NCBI GenBank assembly: GCA_963575745.1
Contig: CAUYUJ010012091.1
Coordinates: 62,001 to 126,000, forward strand
Direction of reading: 5' to 3'
Length of the DNA: 64,000 nucleotides
From: Prorocentrum cordatum
Lineage: Eukaryota > Sar > Dinophyceae > Prorocentrales > Prorocentraceae
Every line of letters begins with the position of its first letter. Within the stretch, counting starts at the first letter, position 1. This document shows positions 1 to 10,884 of the stretch, in pieces. A program made the translations under genes and the position numbers. A model generated the notes under the pieces. That model saw nothing but the letters and a program-made list of their open reading frames with translations. It was not told where the DNA came from and did no database searches.

Positions 1-74
1 TTCCCGCCCTCCTCCCCCCCCCGTCCTTTGCCCTCTCCTCCTCTCCTCCTCACTTCCTCCCTCTCCTCCTCCCC

Positions 75-132
75 CTCCTTCCTCCTCCTCCTCCTCCTCC
101 TCCTCCTCCTCCTCCTCCTCCTCCTCCCCCTC
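75..132. repeat. (TCC)n microsatellite
   Basis: Nearly pure TCC triplets in a wider pyrimidine-rich tract covering about positions 1-145. The leucine/serine-rich reading frames across it are a by-product of the repeat. Confidence 0.95.
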
Positions 133-145
133 CTCACCCTCCTGG

Positions 146-984
146 TTAGCCCCTCTCGGCGCGTCTGTGCGCGTGTGTGCGGAGGGTACGTGGGGGGGAG
201 GGGGAATGGAGAGATGTGACATGGTGCCCCCTCCACTTCGGGCACGGCGCCCGCAGGTTGTTTTTTGGCTTGGTCACCCAGGGTCCCAGGTTTCCGACCG
301 AGGCGGCAAGCGCCAACATGGCTTCCGAGATCGAGAACATTCGCGCGCTCAAGAACTCTGGGACCCTAAATGCCTTGCCGTCGTCGCCGTCCTTCCTCGA
401 CCCCAATCCCGTTTGACCATCTGTTTATATATATAGACACAATACACAATGGCCTTCGGCCCATCCGTCACCGTGCTTGGGCGATGCTGCGGAAGCCTCA
501 TGGATGTTGGTTTGGTTATCGTGGTTGGCGTCGTGGGTGCCTTGTGGGTCCCTTGGGGGTGGGGTGCCCCTTTAAGGTGTCTTGGTGGTATTGCGGTGGC
601 ATCGTGGGAGTTCTTGGACGCCTCTTGGGTGCCTCGTGTGTGCCTCTTGGAGGTTTCTCGTGCATTGTTGCGTGTCATTGGGGGCGTTTTGGGCGCGCTG
701 TGCACCCTCAACGCGCATGTGCACCAGGCAACGCAATACTACCCCAAGCTGCCACACTATGCATGAACATGCGCCGATGAGCCTCGAACTGCCTCAATCA
801 GGTGCGTATTGCCACGGCGCGCCCTAATATGTTTCAACGTGTCCCAAACGAGTTCACGCGACCCACACATGCAGCAACATATCCACACCTGCCTCTATAT
901 GGCCGTGGGCGTCTCATGATGCCGCCATCCTTCTGTCGCCGCCTCAATGGAGCCAAAGTTGTCATACCACGGACAAAGAAATCG
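146..984. other. No gene recognised
   Basis: Several overlapping open frames exist, but none has a convincing composition or a family resemblance. The interval 480-720 is T/G-rich with loose GGTGCC/CTTGGGTG repetition. Confidence 0.5.
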
Positions 985-2815
985 CTTGGCGAAGGACTCA
1001 ACCATATGCAGTTGTGAGGACCGTCGTTGTGAGTATCGCAATCGGTGGAGACCCCTGTGGGCCGCGAAAGGCTGTCCTGGGTAGGGGAGACGCATGTGAG
1101 TGCAGCAACTGTGCCTTCGGTGGAGCCCACCATGGAGCCACGATGCGCTGTCCTCGGTGGGTGGAGAGGCATGCGAACTGCTGCGCGGGGGCTTTCGGTT
1201 AAGCTCCCTGTGGGGCAACGAAACGCTGTCCTGGATGGGGGAGACGCATGCGAGTGCAGCTGTGGCCTTCGGTGGAGCTCCATATGGGGCCACGAAGAGC
1301 CGTCCTGGATTGGGGAGACGCATGCGAACTGCGCCACTGGGACTTCAGTGGGGCTCCTTGGGGCTACGAAAGGTTGGCCTGGGTGGGAGAGACGCATGCG
1401 AACTGCGCCACGGGGGCTTTCGGTGGAGCTCCCGATGGGGCCACGAAGCGCTGTCCTGGGAGGGGGAGACGCATGCGAACTGCGCCACTGGGACCCTCGG
1501 TGGAGCTCCCTATGGGGCCACGAAACGTTGTCCTGGGTGGGGGAGACGCATGCGAACTGCGCCACTGGGGCCTTCGATGAGGCCCCCTATGGGGTCACGA
1601 AGCCTTGTCCTGGGCGGGGGGGGCGCATGCGAACTGCGCCACTGGGGCCCCATGTGGGGCTCCCTATGGGGCCACGAAACGCTGTTCTGGGCGGGGGAGA
1701 CGCATGCGAACTGAGCCACTGGGGCATCTGGTGGGGCTCCCTATGGGGCCACGAAGCGCTGTCCTGGATATGGGGAAACGCATGCGAACTGCGCCACTGG
1801 ACCCTCGGTGGGGCTCCCTATGGGGCCACCAAGCGCCGTCCTGGGTGGGGGAGACGCATGCGAATTGCGCCGCTGGGGCCCTCGGTGGAGCTCCCTATGG
1901 GGCCACGAAAAGGCTGTCCTGGGTGGAGGAGACGCATGCGAGCTGCGCCAGTGGGGCCTTCGGTGGAGCTCTCCCTGGGGCCACGAAACGCAGTCCTGGC
2001 TGCGGGAGACGCATGCGAACTGGGCAACGGTGTCCCTCGGTGAAGATCCATATGGGGCCACGAAACGCTGTCCTGGGCGGGGGAGACGCATGCGAACTGC
2101 GCCAATGTGGCCTTCGGTGGGGCTCCCTATGGGGCCACGAAACGTTGTCCTGGATGGGGGAGACGCATGCGAACTGCGCCACTGGGACCCTCGGTGGAGC
2201 TCGCATGGGACCACGGAAAGCTGTCCTGGGTGGGGGGGGACGCAGGCGAACTGCGCCAATGTGACCCTCGGTGGGGCCCACCCCTATGGGGCCACGAAGC
2301 GCTGTCCTGGGCGGGGGAGACGCATGCGGACTGCGCCAATGTGACATTCGGTGGGGCTTCCTATGGGACCACGAAGCGTTGTCCTGGATGGGGGAGACGC
2401 GTGCGAACTGCGCCACTGGGACTTCGGTGGGGCCCCCTATGGGGCCACGAAGCGCTGCCCTGGGTGGGGGGGACGCATGCGAACTGCGCCGCTGGGGCCC
2501 TCGGTGGAGCCCCCTATGGGGCCACGAAGCGCTGTCCTGGGCGGGGGAGACGCATGCGAACTGCGCCACTGGGGCCCTCGGTGGAGCTCCATATGGGGCC
2601 ACGAAACATTGTCCTGGGCGGGGGAGGCGCATGCGAACTGCGCCACTGGGCCCTTAGGTGGAGCTCCCTATGGAGCAACGAAGCGTGCGAGGGGTGCGCC
2701 GCGAGCAGAGGCAGCGAGGGAGAGGAGGGCGGAGGGATGAGGCAGCGGGAGGAGGAGGAAGGAGACGCGGGGCACCGTCTCTTCAAAACGAGGACCCAAC
2801 ACCACAGGATGGCTG
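985..2815 (+). repeat. 78-bp satellite array, copy A, with unique flanks
   Basis: About 21 tandem units of 78 bp. Each unit carries the cores GAGACGCATGCGAACTGCGC, GGTGGAGCTCCCTATGGGG and CCACGAAGCGCTGTCCTGGG. Because 78 is a multiple of three, several frames stay open as 26-residue repeats, such as GETHANCATG or GGGDACELRHW. There is no codon-level evidence that any is translated. The array has a unique left flank (985-1045) and right flank (2690-2815). The same array with the same flanks occurs in opposite orientation at 14695-16555. Units diverge by scattered substitutions and short indels, so the array is not newly amplified. Confidence 0.93.
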
Positions 2816-2819
2816 GGAA

Positions 2820-3960
2820 TAAAACAACGCATGCGCATATGAAAACAATGCTCGCACGCGTGCGACCAAATGGCCACGGCGACATGCGCGCGGGCGCGCG
2901 CGCGATCAAACCAAATATGCGCGCAGCCTGTGTCCATCCTAAGCCGATGGTGCATGGAACGTCCAATGTTTTTTAAACAGTGAAATAACACTGTAATTTC
3001 CCGCCCAGAAACCAAACGGTGAACATGCAATATAAATTTTCATTCTCAGGCCATACCAGGCGACCACCCGAATGTGGAATCTACCAATCTGATGGTCTCT
3101 CCACGCGCGCGCGCCATTCCGCCCACAGCCCGACCGCCGACGCACTTGCACCGATGTTCAGACAACGGAAACTATGTTAACTTAGAAACGGGTGAAAATG
3201 TAGCATTTCACTTACAGATCAGGAAGAGGCGATCCTCTGACTGTGGAATATGCAATTCTGACTGCCCAATGCTCCTTGCGAGCGCGCGCGCGCGGGCCCG
3301 ATCGCCGACATGGTAGTACGCAGCCTCGTGCAATGCAAGCGATGTTAGCTCAAAAACCAAATGGTGAAAACCTAATGTAAATTTTCATTCTCAGACCAGA
3401 AGGGGCGACCATATGAATGTGGCAAGTATTAATCTGACTGTCAGTGCTCCTTGCGGGCGCGCGCGCGCCGCGCCGCCGAACCACTTGCATTGATTTTCAG
3501 GCACTCAGAAACCTAATGGCGAAAACCAAATGTAAAACTTCATTCTGGGATCAGAAGGCGCGATCATCTGAATGTGGAATATTCTGTTCTGAATACGCAA
3601 TGCTCCTTGCGAGCGCGCAAGCGCCCGACCGCCGACGCAATTGTACAAATGTTCATACAATGGAGGCGATGTTAATTAAGAAACCAAATGGTGGAAACCC
3701 CATGTATAATTTCATTCTCAATACAGAAGAGGCGACCACCCGATTGTGGAATGCGCCAATCTGAATACCCAATGCACGTTGCGAGCGCGCGCGCGCGCCC
3801 GACCGCGCGCACGCGGGCCCGACCGCCGACATGCTAGTATGCACTTGCATACAATGGAGGCGAGGTTATCTAAACACCAAAATGCAACATTTCCTTCTCA
3901 GGCCAGGAGAAGCGACCATCTGAATGTGGACGATGCAGATATGACTGTCCAGTGGCCCTT
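2820..3960 (+). repeat. ~170-190-bp repeats with GCGCGC cores, block 1
   Basis: About six degenerate units. Each has an AT-richer part (motifs AACCAAATGGTGAAAACC, TTTCATTCTCAG, GAATGTGGAATAT) followed by an alternating (GC)n stretch and GACCGCCGACGCACTTGCA. The long alternating purine-pyrimidine cores could form Z-DNA. An inverted unit lies across the decamer array at about 4680-4870. The block is related to the array at 4870-6085. Confidence 0.8.
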
Positions 3961-4024
3961 GCGTGCGCGCGCGCGATCGCGCGCGCTCGAACGCGCCCAT
4001 CAGCTTGGCGCTGACGTGATGCCT

Positions 4025-4640
4025 CGGCAAGTCTCAAGATGTCAAATGTCCTTAGATGTCTTGGCGTGTCCCAGCATGTCTTGGGATGTCCCAAATTCTC
4101 ACATGTTCCCGTATGTCCCGCATGCGTTGGTAAGTATTGGGGTGTCTCGGGCTGTCTGGTAATGCCCTGGCATGCCTTTGTATGACTTGGCGTGTCCCAA
4201 GGTGCCTCCATGCGTCCTGATATGCCCCGAGATGTCTCAACAAATCTCTGCGTCTGAAGATGTCCCCATATGTCCTGAGGTGTCCTGGGGTGTCTCGACA
4301 TGTCTCGGCGTGTCTCAGGATGTCCCCAGATGTCCTCTATGTCTCGGAATGTCTTGGGCTGTCTCGAGATGTCTTGCGGTGTCCTGGCATGTCTCGAGAT
4401 GTCTCCATGCGCCCGATATGTCTCAGCGTGCCCCTGTGTGTCTGAAGATGTCTCCAGATGTCCTGGGGTGTCCCGAGATGTCCCGAGATGTCTCGTCATG
4501 TCTCAAGATTGACCGAATGTCCTGAAATGCCTCGGTGTGTCTAAACGTGTCTCGGGGTGTCTTCAAATGTCCTGAGATGTCTCGGCGTGCCTGAGCGTGT
4601 CTCGAACGGTCTTCATCTGTCTGAGGACACATTGGTACAT
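4025..4640 (-). repeat. Decanucleotide array 1 (TCGAGACATC family)
   Basis: Roughly 60 degenerate 10-bp units reading GATGTCTCGA/GATGTCCTGG on the plus strand, equivalent to TCGAGACATC on the minus strand. The same decamer family forms arrays at 8800-9020 and 9830-10065 on the other strand. Confidence 0.85.
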
Positions 4641-4869
4641 CCTGAGACTTGCCGAGGCATCGCATGAACGCAGAGCCCACGGGCGCGATCGAGCGAGCGC
4701 GATCGCGCGCGCGCGCTCGCAAGAAGCACTGGATAACCATATTGGTATATTGCAAATTCAGGTGGTCGCTTCCCCTGGTTTGACAATGAAGAGTTTGCAT
4801 TCCGCTTTCACGATGGATTTTTTGAGCTAACATCGCTTCCATTGCATGAGGATGCATACCATGATGTCG

Positions 4870-6085
4870 GCGGTCAGGCGCGCGCGCGCGTCGGTCATTT
4901 GCACCGCAGCGCTTAAGGTCTAATGAATTTGGGCGATGTTAACTCGAAAACTCAATGGCGAAAACCCAATGTAAAATTTCATTCTCAGGCCAGAAGAGGC
5001 AACTATATGAATGTGGAATATAGGGATTATATTACACCACGAAGCGCGCGCGCGTCCGTCATTTGCATCGCGGCGCTGTAGTTAAGGTCTAATGAGTTTG
5101 GGCGATGTTAACTCGAAAACTCAATTGCGAAAACCCAATGTAAAATTTCATTCTGGGATCAGAAGATGCAACTATATGAATGTGGAATATTATGATTCTA
5201 TTGCACAGCGAAGCCCGCGCGTACGCGCGCGCGCGCGCGTCGGTCATTTGCACCACTGCGCTTAAGGTCTAAGCCGTTTGGGCGATGTTAGTTCGAAAAC
5301 TCAATTGCGAAAACCCAATGTAAAAATTCATTCTGGGATCAGACGAGGCAGCTATATAAATATGGACTATAGGGAATCTCTTACACAGCGAAGCCCGCGC
5401 GCGCGCGCGCGCGTCGGTCATTTGCACCGCGGCGCTGTAGTTAAGTTCTAAAGAGCTTGAGCGATGTTAACTCGAAAACCCAATTGCTAAAACCCACATG
5501 TAAAATTCCATTCTCAGACCAGAAGGAGCAACTATATGAATGTGGAATAGAAGGGATCTATTACACAGCGAAGCCCGCGCGTGCGCGCGCGTAAAGTTCT
5601 AAGCCGTTCCGGCGATGTTAACTCGAAAACTCAATGGCAAAAACCCAATGTAAAATTTCATTCGCAGACCAGAAGAAGCAACTATATGAATGTGGAAAAC
5701 AAGGAAACTATTACACAGCGAAGCCCGCGCGTGCGCGCGCGTCGGTCATTTGCATCGCTGCGCTTTAGTTAAGTTCTAAGCCGTTTGGGCAATGTTAAAC
5801 TCGAGAACTCAATGGCGAAAGAGCAATGCAAAAATTCATTCTCAGATCAGAAGAGGCAACTGTATGAATGTGGAATATAAGAGTTCCATTACAAAGCGAA
5901 GCCCGCGCGTGCGCGCGCGCGCGTCGGTCATTTGCATCGCGGCGCTGTAGTTCAGTTCTAAAGAGTTTGGACGATGTTAACTCGAAAACTCGATGGCTAA
6001 AAGCCAATGTAAAAATTCATTATCATATCAGAAGAGGCAATTCTATGAATGTGGAATATTGTGATTATATTACACAACGAAGCCG
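4870..6085 (+). repeat. ~180-bp tandem repeat with GCGCGC cores, block 2
   Basis: Seven or so units with starts near 4930, 5101, 5281, 5461, 5611, 5790 and 5970, so spacing is mostly 171-180 bp. Each contains GGCGATGTTAACTCGAAAAC, then AACCCAATGTAAAATTTCAT, then AACTATATGAATGTGGAATA, then CACAGCGAAGCCCGCGCG and TCGGTCATTTGCA. These units are more uniform than block 1. Confidence 0.9.
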
Positions 6086-6741
6086 CCTTGCAAACGACTT
6101 GCTTTGAATTCAATGACATTCGTTTGTAGCTTGTGAGGGATTGCGCGCAAATTTTACCCTATGCGCCATCCGTTGTGCGGTCGAACGCGCGCGTGCGTGC
6201 GCTGCGCTGCACGTTCGTTCAATCCTGAATGTTGTTTTGAAATGGGCGCCGTGCGCGGGCGGGTGGTGGCGGTGGTGGCGGGGCGGGCCGGATGGCGGGC
6301 GGTGGGCGGCGATGGCGCGCGCGCGCGTGGGCGGAGAGGGGGAACAGTTGAGGGTGTGGTTGTCAAGGTGGGCGATGAGTGGGTGGGTTTGGCGCGCGTG
6401 GCTGTGTGGCGCGGGTTTCGCGGTGGCAAGGAGGGGAGGGGGGGGGGCCTGAGGCCGGTTTGCGCGGTTGCGGCGGGCATTTCGTGCGAACGTTTGCGCG
6501 GCAAGAAATGTGTCATGTATTTCCATACGAACGTGGTTGTGAACGTAATTAATCATGTCAGGTATTCGTCTAAGCCTGTCTGTGGGCTGAGTGTAATGTA
6601 TCGTTCTAGCAAGCATGGCCTTGGACGTATCTGAAGCCTCCCTGGGGGCATGCGGGACATTTCTACAGAGCCCTATTTTTCCATACAATCAAAAGTCAAG
6701 GGGAACCCGCTATGGAATTCTTTGGTCCCCCCCCTCTCCTA
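6086..6741. other. GC-rich spacer, no gene recognised
   Basis: G-rich around 6240-6450 with overlapping low-complexity frames and no convincing coding sequence. Its last bases, a C/T run ending in CTCCTAG at 6741, look like a 3' splice site for the next exon. Confidence 0.45.
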
Positions 6742-7403
6742 GGACAACGGTGACCGTTATTGATGTGAGCGACTCCGAGCCCACGCCTGACGCTGACCCC
6801 AGAGAGCCCGCTGCCCAGCCAAGATCGTCGGACGGTCCAACCGCAGCGACGTTACCAGATCACCTCGAGGACACCCTCATCGATAGCGATCACCTCGAGG
6901 ACACCCAGATCGATAGCCTTGCATACTACGACGATGGATCCCAACCAGAGACATTTCCTGGCATCGAGGGGCCCGTGCCAAGGAGCCCCACCGAACCCGA
7001 CGACACCGACACCGACACGCCGAAGGAGGTCTGGAAGACCATCTACAAACAAACCTGCAATGGCAACGCAACGATTGGGAACAACACGGGCGCCAACAGC
7101 ACCGAGAGCGGCAAGAACCAAGGGCCCCCTAGTGACAAGGGGAGCCCTGGTACGCACAACCAACACCGTATTGTTCCTGGCACCTCCACTGCCAAAACGA
7201 GTGGTGGCATTGACGTCGTCACGCCAGACAAGCAGCAAACCGTCGCGAGGGGCCTCAAGCGCAGCAAACCGATCGACTTCGACAGTGATGGGATTGAAAG
7301 TGTTCTTCGTCAGCAAAGGGCCTACGATTGCGTGAAAACCTGGGAGGACCCGTTTTTCGAGTACTATAAGGGCAAGGCGTATGGCAGGCAGCTGCGTTAT
7401 TAA
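6742..7403 (+). CDS. Hypothetical acidic protein, probable terminal exon
   Basis: The open frame runs from an ATG at 6615 to TAA at 7403 (262 codons). The first ~42 codons look unlike the rest. A polypyrimidine run ending in CTCCTAG at 6741 suggests the true exon begins with TTVTVIDVSDSEPTPD. Visible features are a SUMO-interaction-like motif (VTVIDVSDSE, residues 46-55 of the open frame), a duplicated decapeptide DHLEDT[L/Q]IDS (82-101) and a Ser/Thr/Asn/Pro-rich disordered middle. A more basic, aromatic C-terminus follows, with RGLKRSKPIDFDSDG and YDCVKTWEDPFFEYYKGKAY. Composition is balanced and quite unlike the neighbouring repeats, which is the main reason to call it coding. I do not recognise the family. 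No upstream exon was located. Confidence 0.55.
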
Positions 7404-8058
7404 TCTGGGACTCTCTGGCTCCAAAGTGGTGCGGGGTCCAGTAGGCACCAACCTGATATAAACGCATCGCGGGGGGAACTTTGAATCTCCGACCTCCTCA
7501 ATCACCCATCTACCAACCCCTCCGTCCACCTCCCCCCCCCCTCGAAACAACGCCCTCACTCTTCCCCGCCCCCGCCCCCACCCCCAACGCGATGTGTTTG
7601 ACCTCCGAGCCGCAACAACCGTAGACGCATGTTTTCAAGTTCTGGTGGGGCTTGGGAGCCCAGGGGGTTCAAGGCGTCGGAGAGCTGCAGCGCTCACTAC
7701 GCTTTGTGCAATTCGCAGCCACTCTGATAAACGCCTTCCCTCCGCAACCTCCCCTGTGATTCCTTGCCTGTTTACGTTCATTTGTTATCATTGTTCTTCT
7801 TGTCAGTGAGACCATTATTCATAATATGCTTGTGTTTCGCTTGCGGCCCTTACTTCATCCGTGCACGTGTTGTGTGCGGTGATATTGCGTTGATCGCCCG
7901 AGATCTTGGGCGTGCCCCCGTGATATGCAGATGTGAGTCTGTAGCTGCACCATGGCACGCACAGCATATGTTATTACGAAGACGTACGGTCTTGACGAAG
8001 ACGTGCGATCTTACTTGATATTATGTGCGAAGGAGTGTACATGACTGAAATAACCAAT
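7404..8058. other. No gene recognised
   Basis: Unstructured sequence, C-rich at 7500-7590 and AT-richer after 7740. Nothing supportable was seen. Confidence 0.5.
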
Positions 8059-8098
8059 GTTATTCGAGATTATTCGAGATTATTCGAGATTATTCGCA
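8059..8098. repeat. Four tandem 10-bp units
   Basis: ATTATTCGAG repeated three times, with a fourth unit ending in CA. Small, but perfect in the first three units. Confidence 0.9.
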
Positions 8099-8504
8099 AT
8101 GACGCTGGTAATGTGAAGTTTCTTTATGATATTGCACATTTCTCCAAGAACGTGTGAGTTTCTTTACATAATAGCACTACCGCATGGGTTTTGAAGATAT
8201 TATACATTTTAACACAATTGCGCAACTATTTCTACGCACACATTCATCATGCTGGAGCGCATTGACAAAGCATCGTTGTGCTAAGTAGTGGGGTGGGCGC
8301 TGGCAAATGACACATGCGTTCTGCACGTGTTGTCGCACGTGCTTCTGGCGAGCTCTTTGTTGTTGATTGGAGCTTTAAGAGAGCAGGTGTCCTGATTGCT
8401 TGTGCGCCGAGATCAAATGTCTTGATTTTCGGCTTCCCAGGCGCCACTGTCTCGATTTTCGGCCCTGCCGACAGCGAGTGTCTCGATTTTGGCTGGGGTC
8501 GCGG

Positions 8505-8740
8505 CCTGGTGTCTCGAAAATCCCCCCAGTTGGAAGCGTATGTCCTGGAATTTGGGGCTTGGGGCGGTCGAATGTCTCAAAAATCCCGTCAGTTGGAAAC
8601 GAATGTCTGGCATTTCTGCCTCGGGGCAATCGAATGTCTCGAAAATCCGTTCCCTCGGAAGCGAATGTCTTGGTTTTGGGGGGCTCGGAGGAGCTGGGTG
8701 TCTTGAAAAATCGGTCTCGGGAGAGCGCTGGTGTCTCGGT
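8505..8740. repeat. ~64-bp degenerate tandem repeat
   Basis: Units starting near 8508, 8574, 8634 and 8700 share TGTCTCGAAAATCC, CAGTTGGAAGCG and AATGTCTTGG. Weaker TGTCTCGATTTTCGG copies precede them from 8418. The TGTCTCG core resembles the decamer arrays nearby. Confidence 0.7.
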
Positions 8741-8799
8741 TTCCCCATCCCCAAGGAGCGCCATCAACTCAGAAACGGCTTCGCAGACGCCGAAAAATT

Positions 8800-9020
8800 G
8801 AGACATCAGGCCGAGACAAATCGAGACACATCGAGACACATCGAGACACATCGAGACAAATCGAGACACATCGAGACACATCGAGACACATCGAGACACA
8901 TCGAGACACATCGAACCCGAAAACCGAGACACATCGAGACACATCGAGACACATCGAGACACATCGAGACACATCGAGACACATCGAGACACATCGGGAC
9001 ACATCAAGACACATAGAGAC
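8800..9020 (+). repeat. Decanucleotide array 2 (TCGAGACACA)
   Basis: About 20 units of TCGAGACACA, many perfect, with occasional AAATCGAGAC variants. Strict 10-bp phasing is kept apart from one break near 8905-8930. It is the most homogeneous member of the family. Confidence 0.95.
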
Positions 9021-9334
9021 GCCAAATTCGGCGCCCCCGCTCAGCAAAACCACAAACAACCTCATCGATAGTGGACCGAACTGTTATAACCCGACACAAC
9101 CACATGATATCCATTGGAAATGTTACAAAAATGAGTGCGCTGCTTGAAGCGTAGCGGTGATAATTGCCAGGAAAGCAGTAACAACGCATGGCAAACACCA
9201 AGAAATAAACACAAACTAGCCAACACACGCATGAAACCATCCCATACACCAAATAATGTGATGTGGTTGCTTTCTCGCGCATTTGGGGAACGGTTTTTGG
9301 CGCCAATAATACCAGTGTTGCCACCGTCAACACC

Positions 9335-9340
9335 AGTGCC

Positions 9341-9394
<54 letters not shown>

Positions 9395-9810
9395 GTCATC
9401 ATCATCATCATTACCATCAACATCATCATCATCATCGTTGTATCGATTAGCGCAAATCAACATCGTCATCAGCATCATCATCAACATCATCATCATCAAC
9501 ATCACCAATCAACATCGTCGTCATCACCATGATCATCATCATCGCCGTCACCATCAACATCAATATCCTCGCCACCACCATCGTCACCAACATCGTCATC
9601 AACGATCGGTTATCATCATCAGCGTCATCAATTTCATCATCATCGTTGTATCAAGAACACATTTCGTCATCATCACCATCCTCATCCTCATCATCATCAT
9701 CATCATCATCATCATTATCATAAACATCATCACCATCATCAGCATCATCATCGTTGTATCGATTAGCGCAAATGTCGCAGCGACATGCTCATCATCATCA
9801 TCATGCATGA
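9335..9810. repeat. (ATC)n microsatellite with interruptions
   Basis: Long ATC/CAT triplet runs at 9340-9440, 9460-9550, 9640-9760 and 9790-9805, interrupted by short sequences such as TTGTATCGATTAGCGCAAAT, which occurs at 9435 and again at 9750. The Met- or Asp-rich frames are artefacts. Confidence 0.95.
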
Positions 9811-9829
9811 CCTGACGACGTTTAAGAAC

Positions 9830-10065
9830 GCATCGGGACCCATCAAGACATCCACGGACACGCCGAGACATCACAAGACACCCCAAGACATCCCAAGACA
9901 TCCCAGGACATCCCAAGACATCCCAAGACACCCCAAGACATCCCAAGACACCCCAAGACACCCCAAGACGCCCCAAGACATCCCAAGACATTCGAAGACA
10001 CCCCAGGACACCCTAAGACATCCCGAGACATCCGAAGACACCGACGGACACCCGAAGGCAATCCA
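9830..10065 (+). repeat. Decanucleotide array 3 (CCAAGACATC)
   Basis: About 23 units of CCAAGACATC/CCAAGACACC with 10-bp phasing, degenerating after 10010 into GACACCGACGG variants. Confidence 0.93.
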
Positions 10066-10487
10066 ATAATCCCAGGGCCACCATTGGACACCCAAAAGCA
10101 TCACCGAGAGCCCTGAGACCATGAGCCCCGCGATGCTCGAAGGCAACCCAGAGAGCCCAAGAGACGAGGGTGAGGATTCCGTGAGAGCTTATGGCTCCAG
10201 CACTTACGGCGCTCTGGGGAGCAGCCTGTCGCTGGTGAGCTAGACGGGGCCGGGATGGCGCTGGCGGCCACGGGGGCCGAGGGGGGGTTCGACGACCACC
10301 TGGCTTTGAGCAACCATGGCCCGAAGAAACGCGGCCCGAGGTCCCGCAAGGAGCCTCCTGCAGCCGCAAAATGTGTGATCGTCCACGCCATCCCTTTATC
10401 AGCATACGCTCACCTGGAGGCGACATCATATGCTGGTGGAGGGATGGGGTGCTGACGCTTGCGTCGTTCGCCCTCGACCCCATAGGA

Positions 10488-10603
10488 GAAACAGCTGGAG
10501 GCGAGCAGGACGCGCATGTTCAACCGCTACTTGACCTAGGCGAAGAACGGCGAGATCGACGTGGGCGACGCCGACGCGCAGGAGCTGTATCCCAAAAAAG
10601 AAT
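10488..10603 (+). pseudogene. Short coding relic with one in-frame stop
   Basis: One plus-strand frame reads EKQLEASRTRMFNRYLT, then TAG, then AKNGEIDVGDADAQELYPKKE, then TGA. The charged, protein-like composition on both sides of the stop suggests the tail of a decayed gene. The other frames here are Arg/Gly-rich. Function unknown; the same bases could be a chance open stretch. Confidence 0.3.
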
Positions 10604-10659
10604 GAGGACTGACGAGGACAGATGAGGACGGATGATTTAGGAGGACGGATGCGGACGGA

Positions 10660-10720
10660 GACCGGATGAGGAGGAGGGGGAGGAGGTGGAGGAGGGGGAG
10701 GAGGAGGAGGACGGAAGCAC
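10660..10720. repeat. GGA-rich tract
   Basis: GAGGAGGGGGAGGAGGTGGA-type purine repeat. Confidence 0.85.
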
Positions 10721-10884
10721 ACGAGTTTGACGAAGGTCACTGATACCGACGTCCGCGGTGAACCTGGAAAATATAATTTGAAGGGGGGATCTGGTTGAGA
10801 CGATCTCACGGAGCCGAATGGGGGCTGGGGTCGGAGCCGATATGGGGTCGGGGGCAAAAGTTTTGTAGTAGAAAGGGAAAGGGT

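Noticed and set aside
985-2815. CRISPR-like array
   Set aside because: Units are contiguous 78-mers without unique spacers, in eukaryote-like DNA without cas genes.
1045-2976. Several 200-330-codon open frames across satellite copy A (and up to 532 codons in copy B)
   Set aside because: They arise because the repeat unit is 78 bp and GC-rich. Multiple frames on both strands are open at once, and no start, stop or codon pattern favours one.
8059-8098. Replication iterons
   Set aside because: Four 10-bp units alone, with no adjacent origin-like or initiator features, are not enough.
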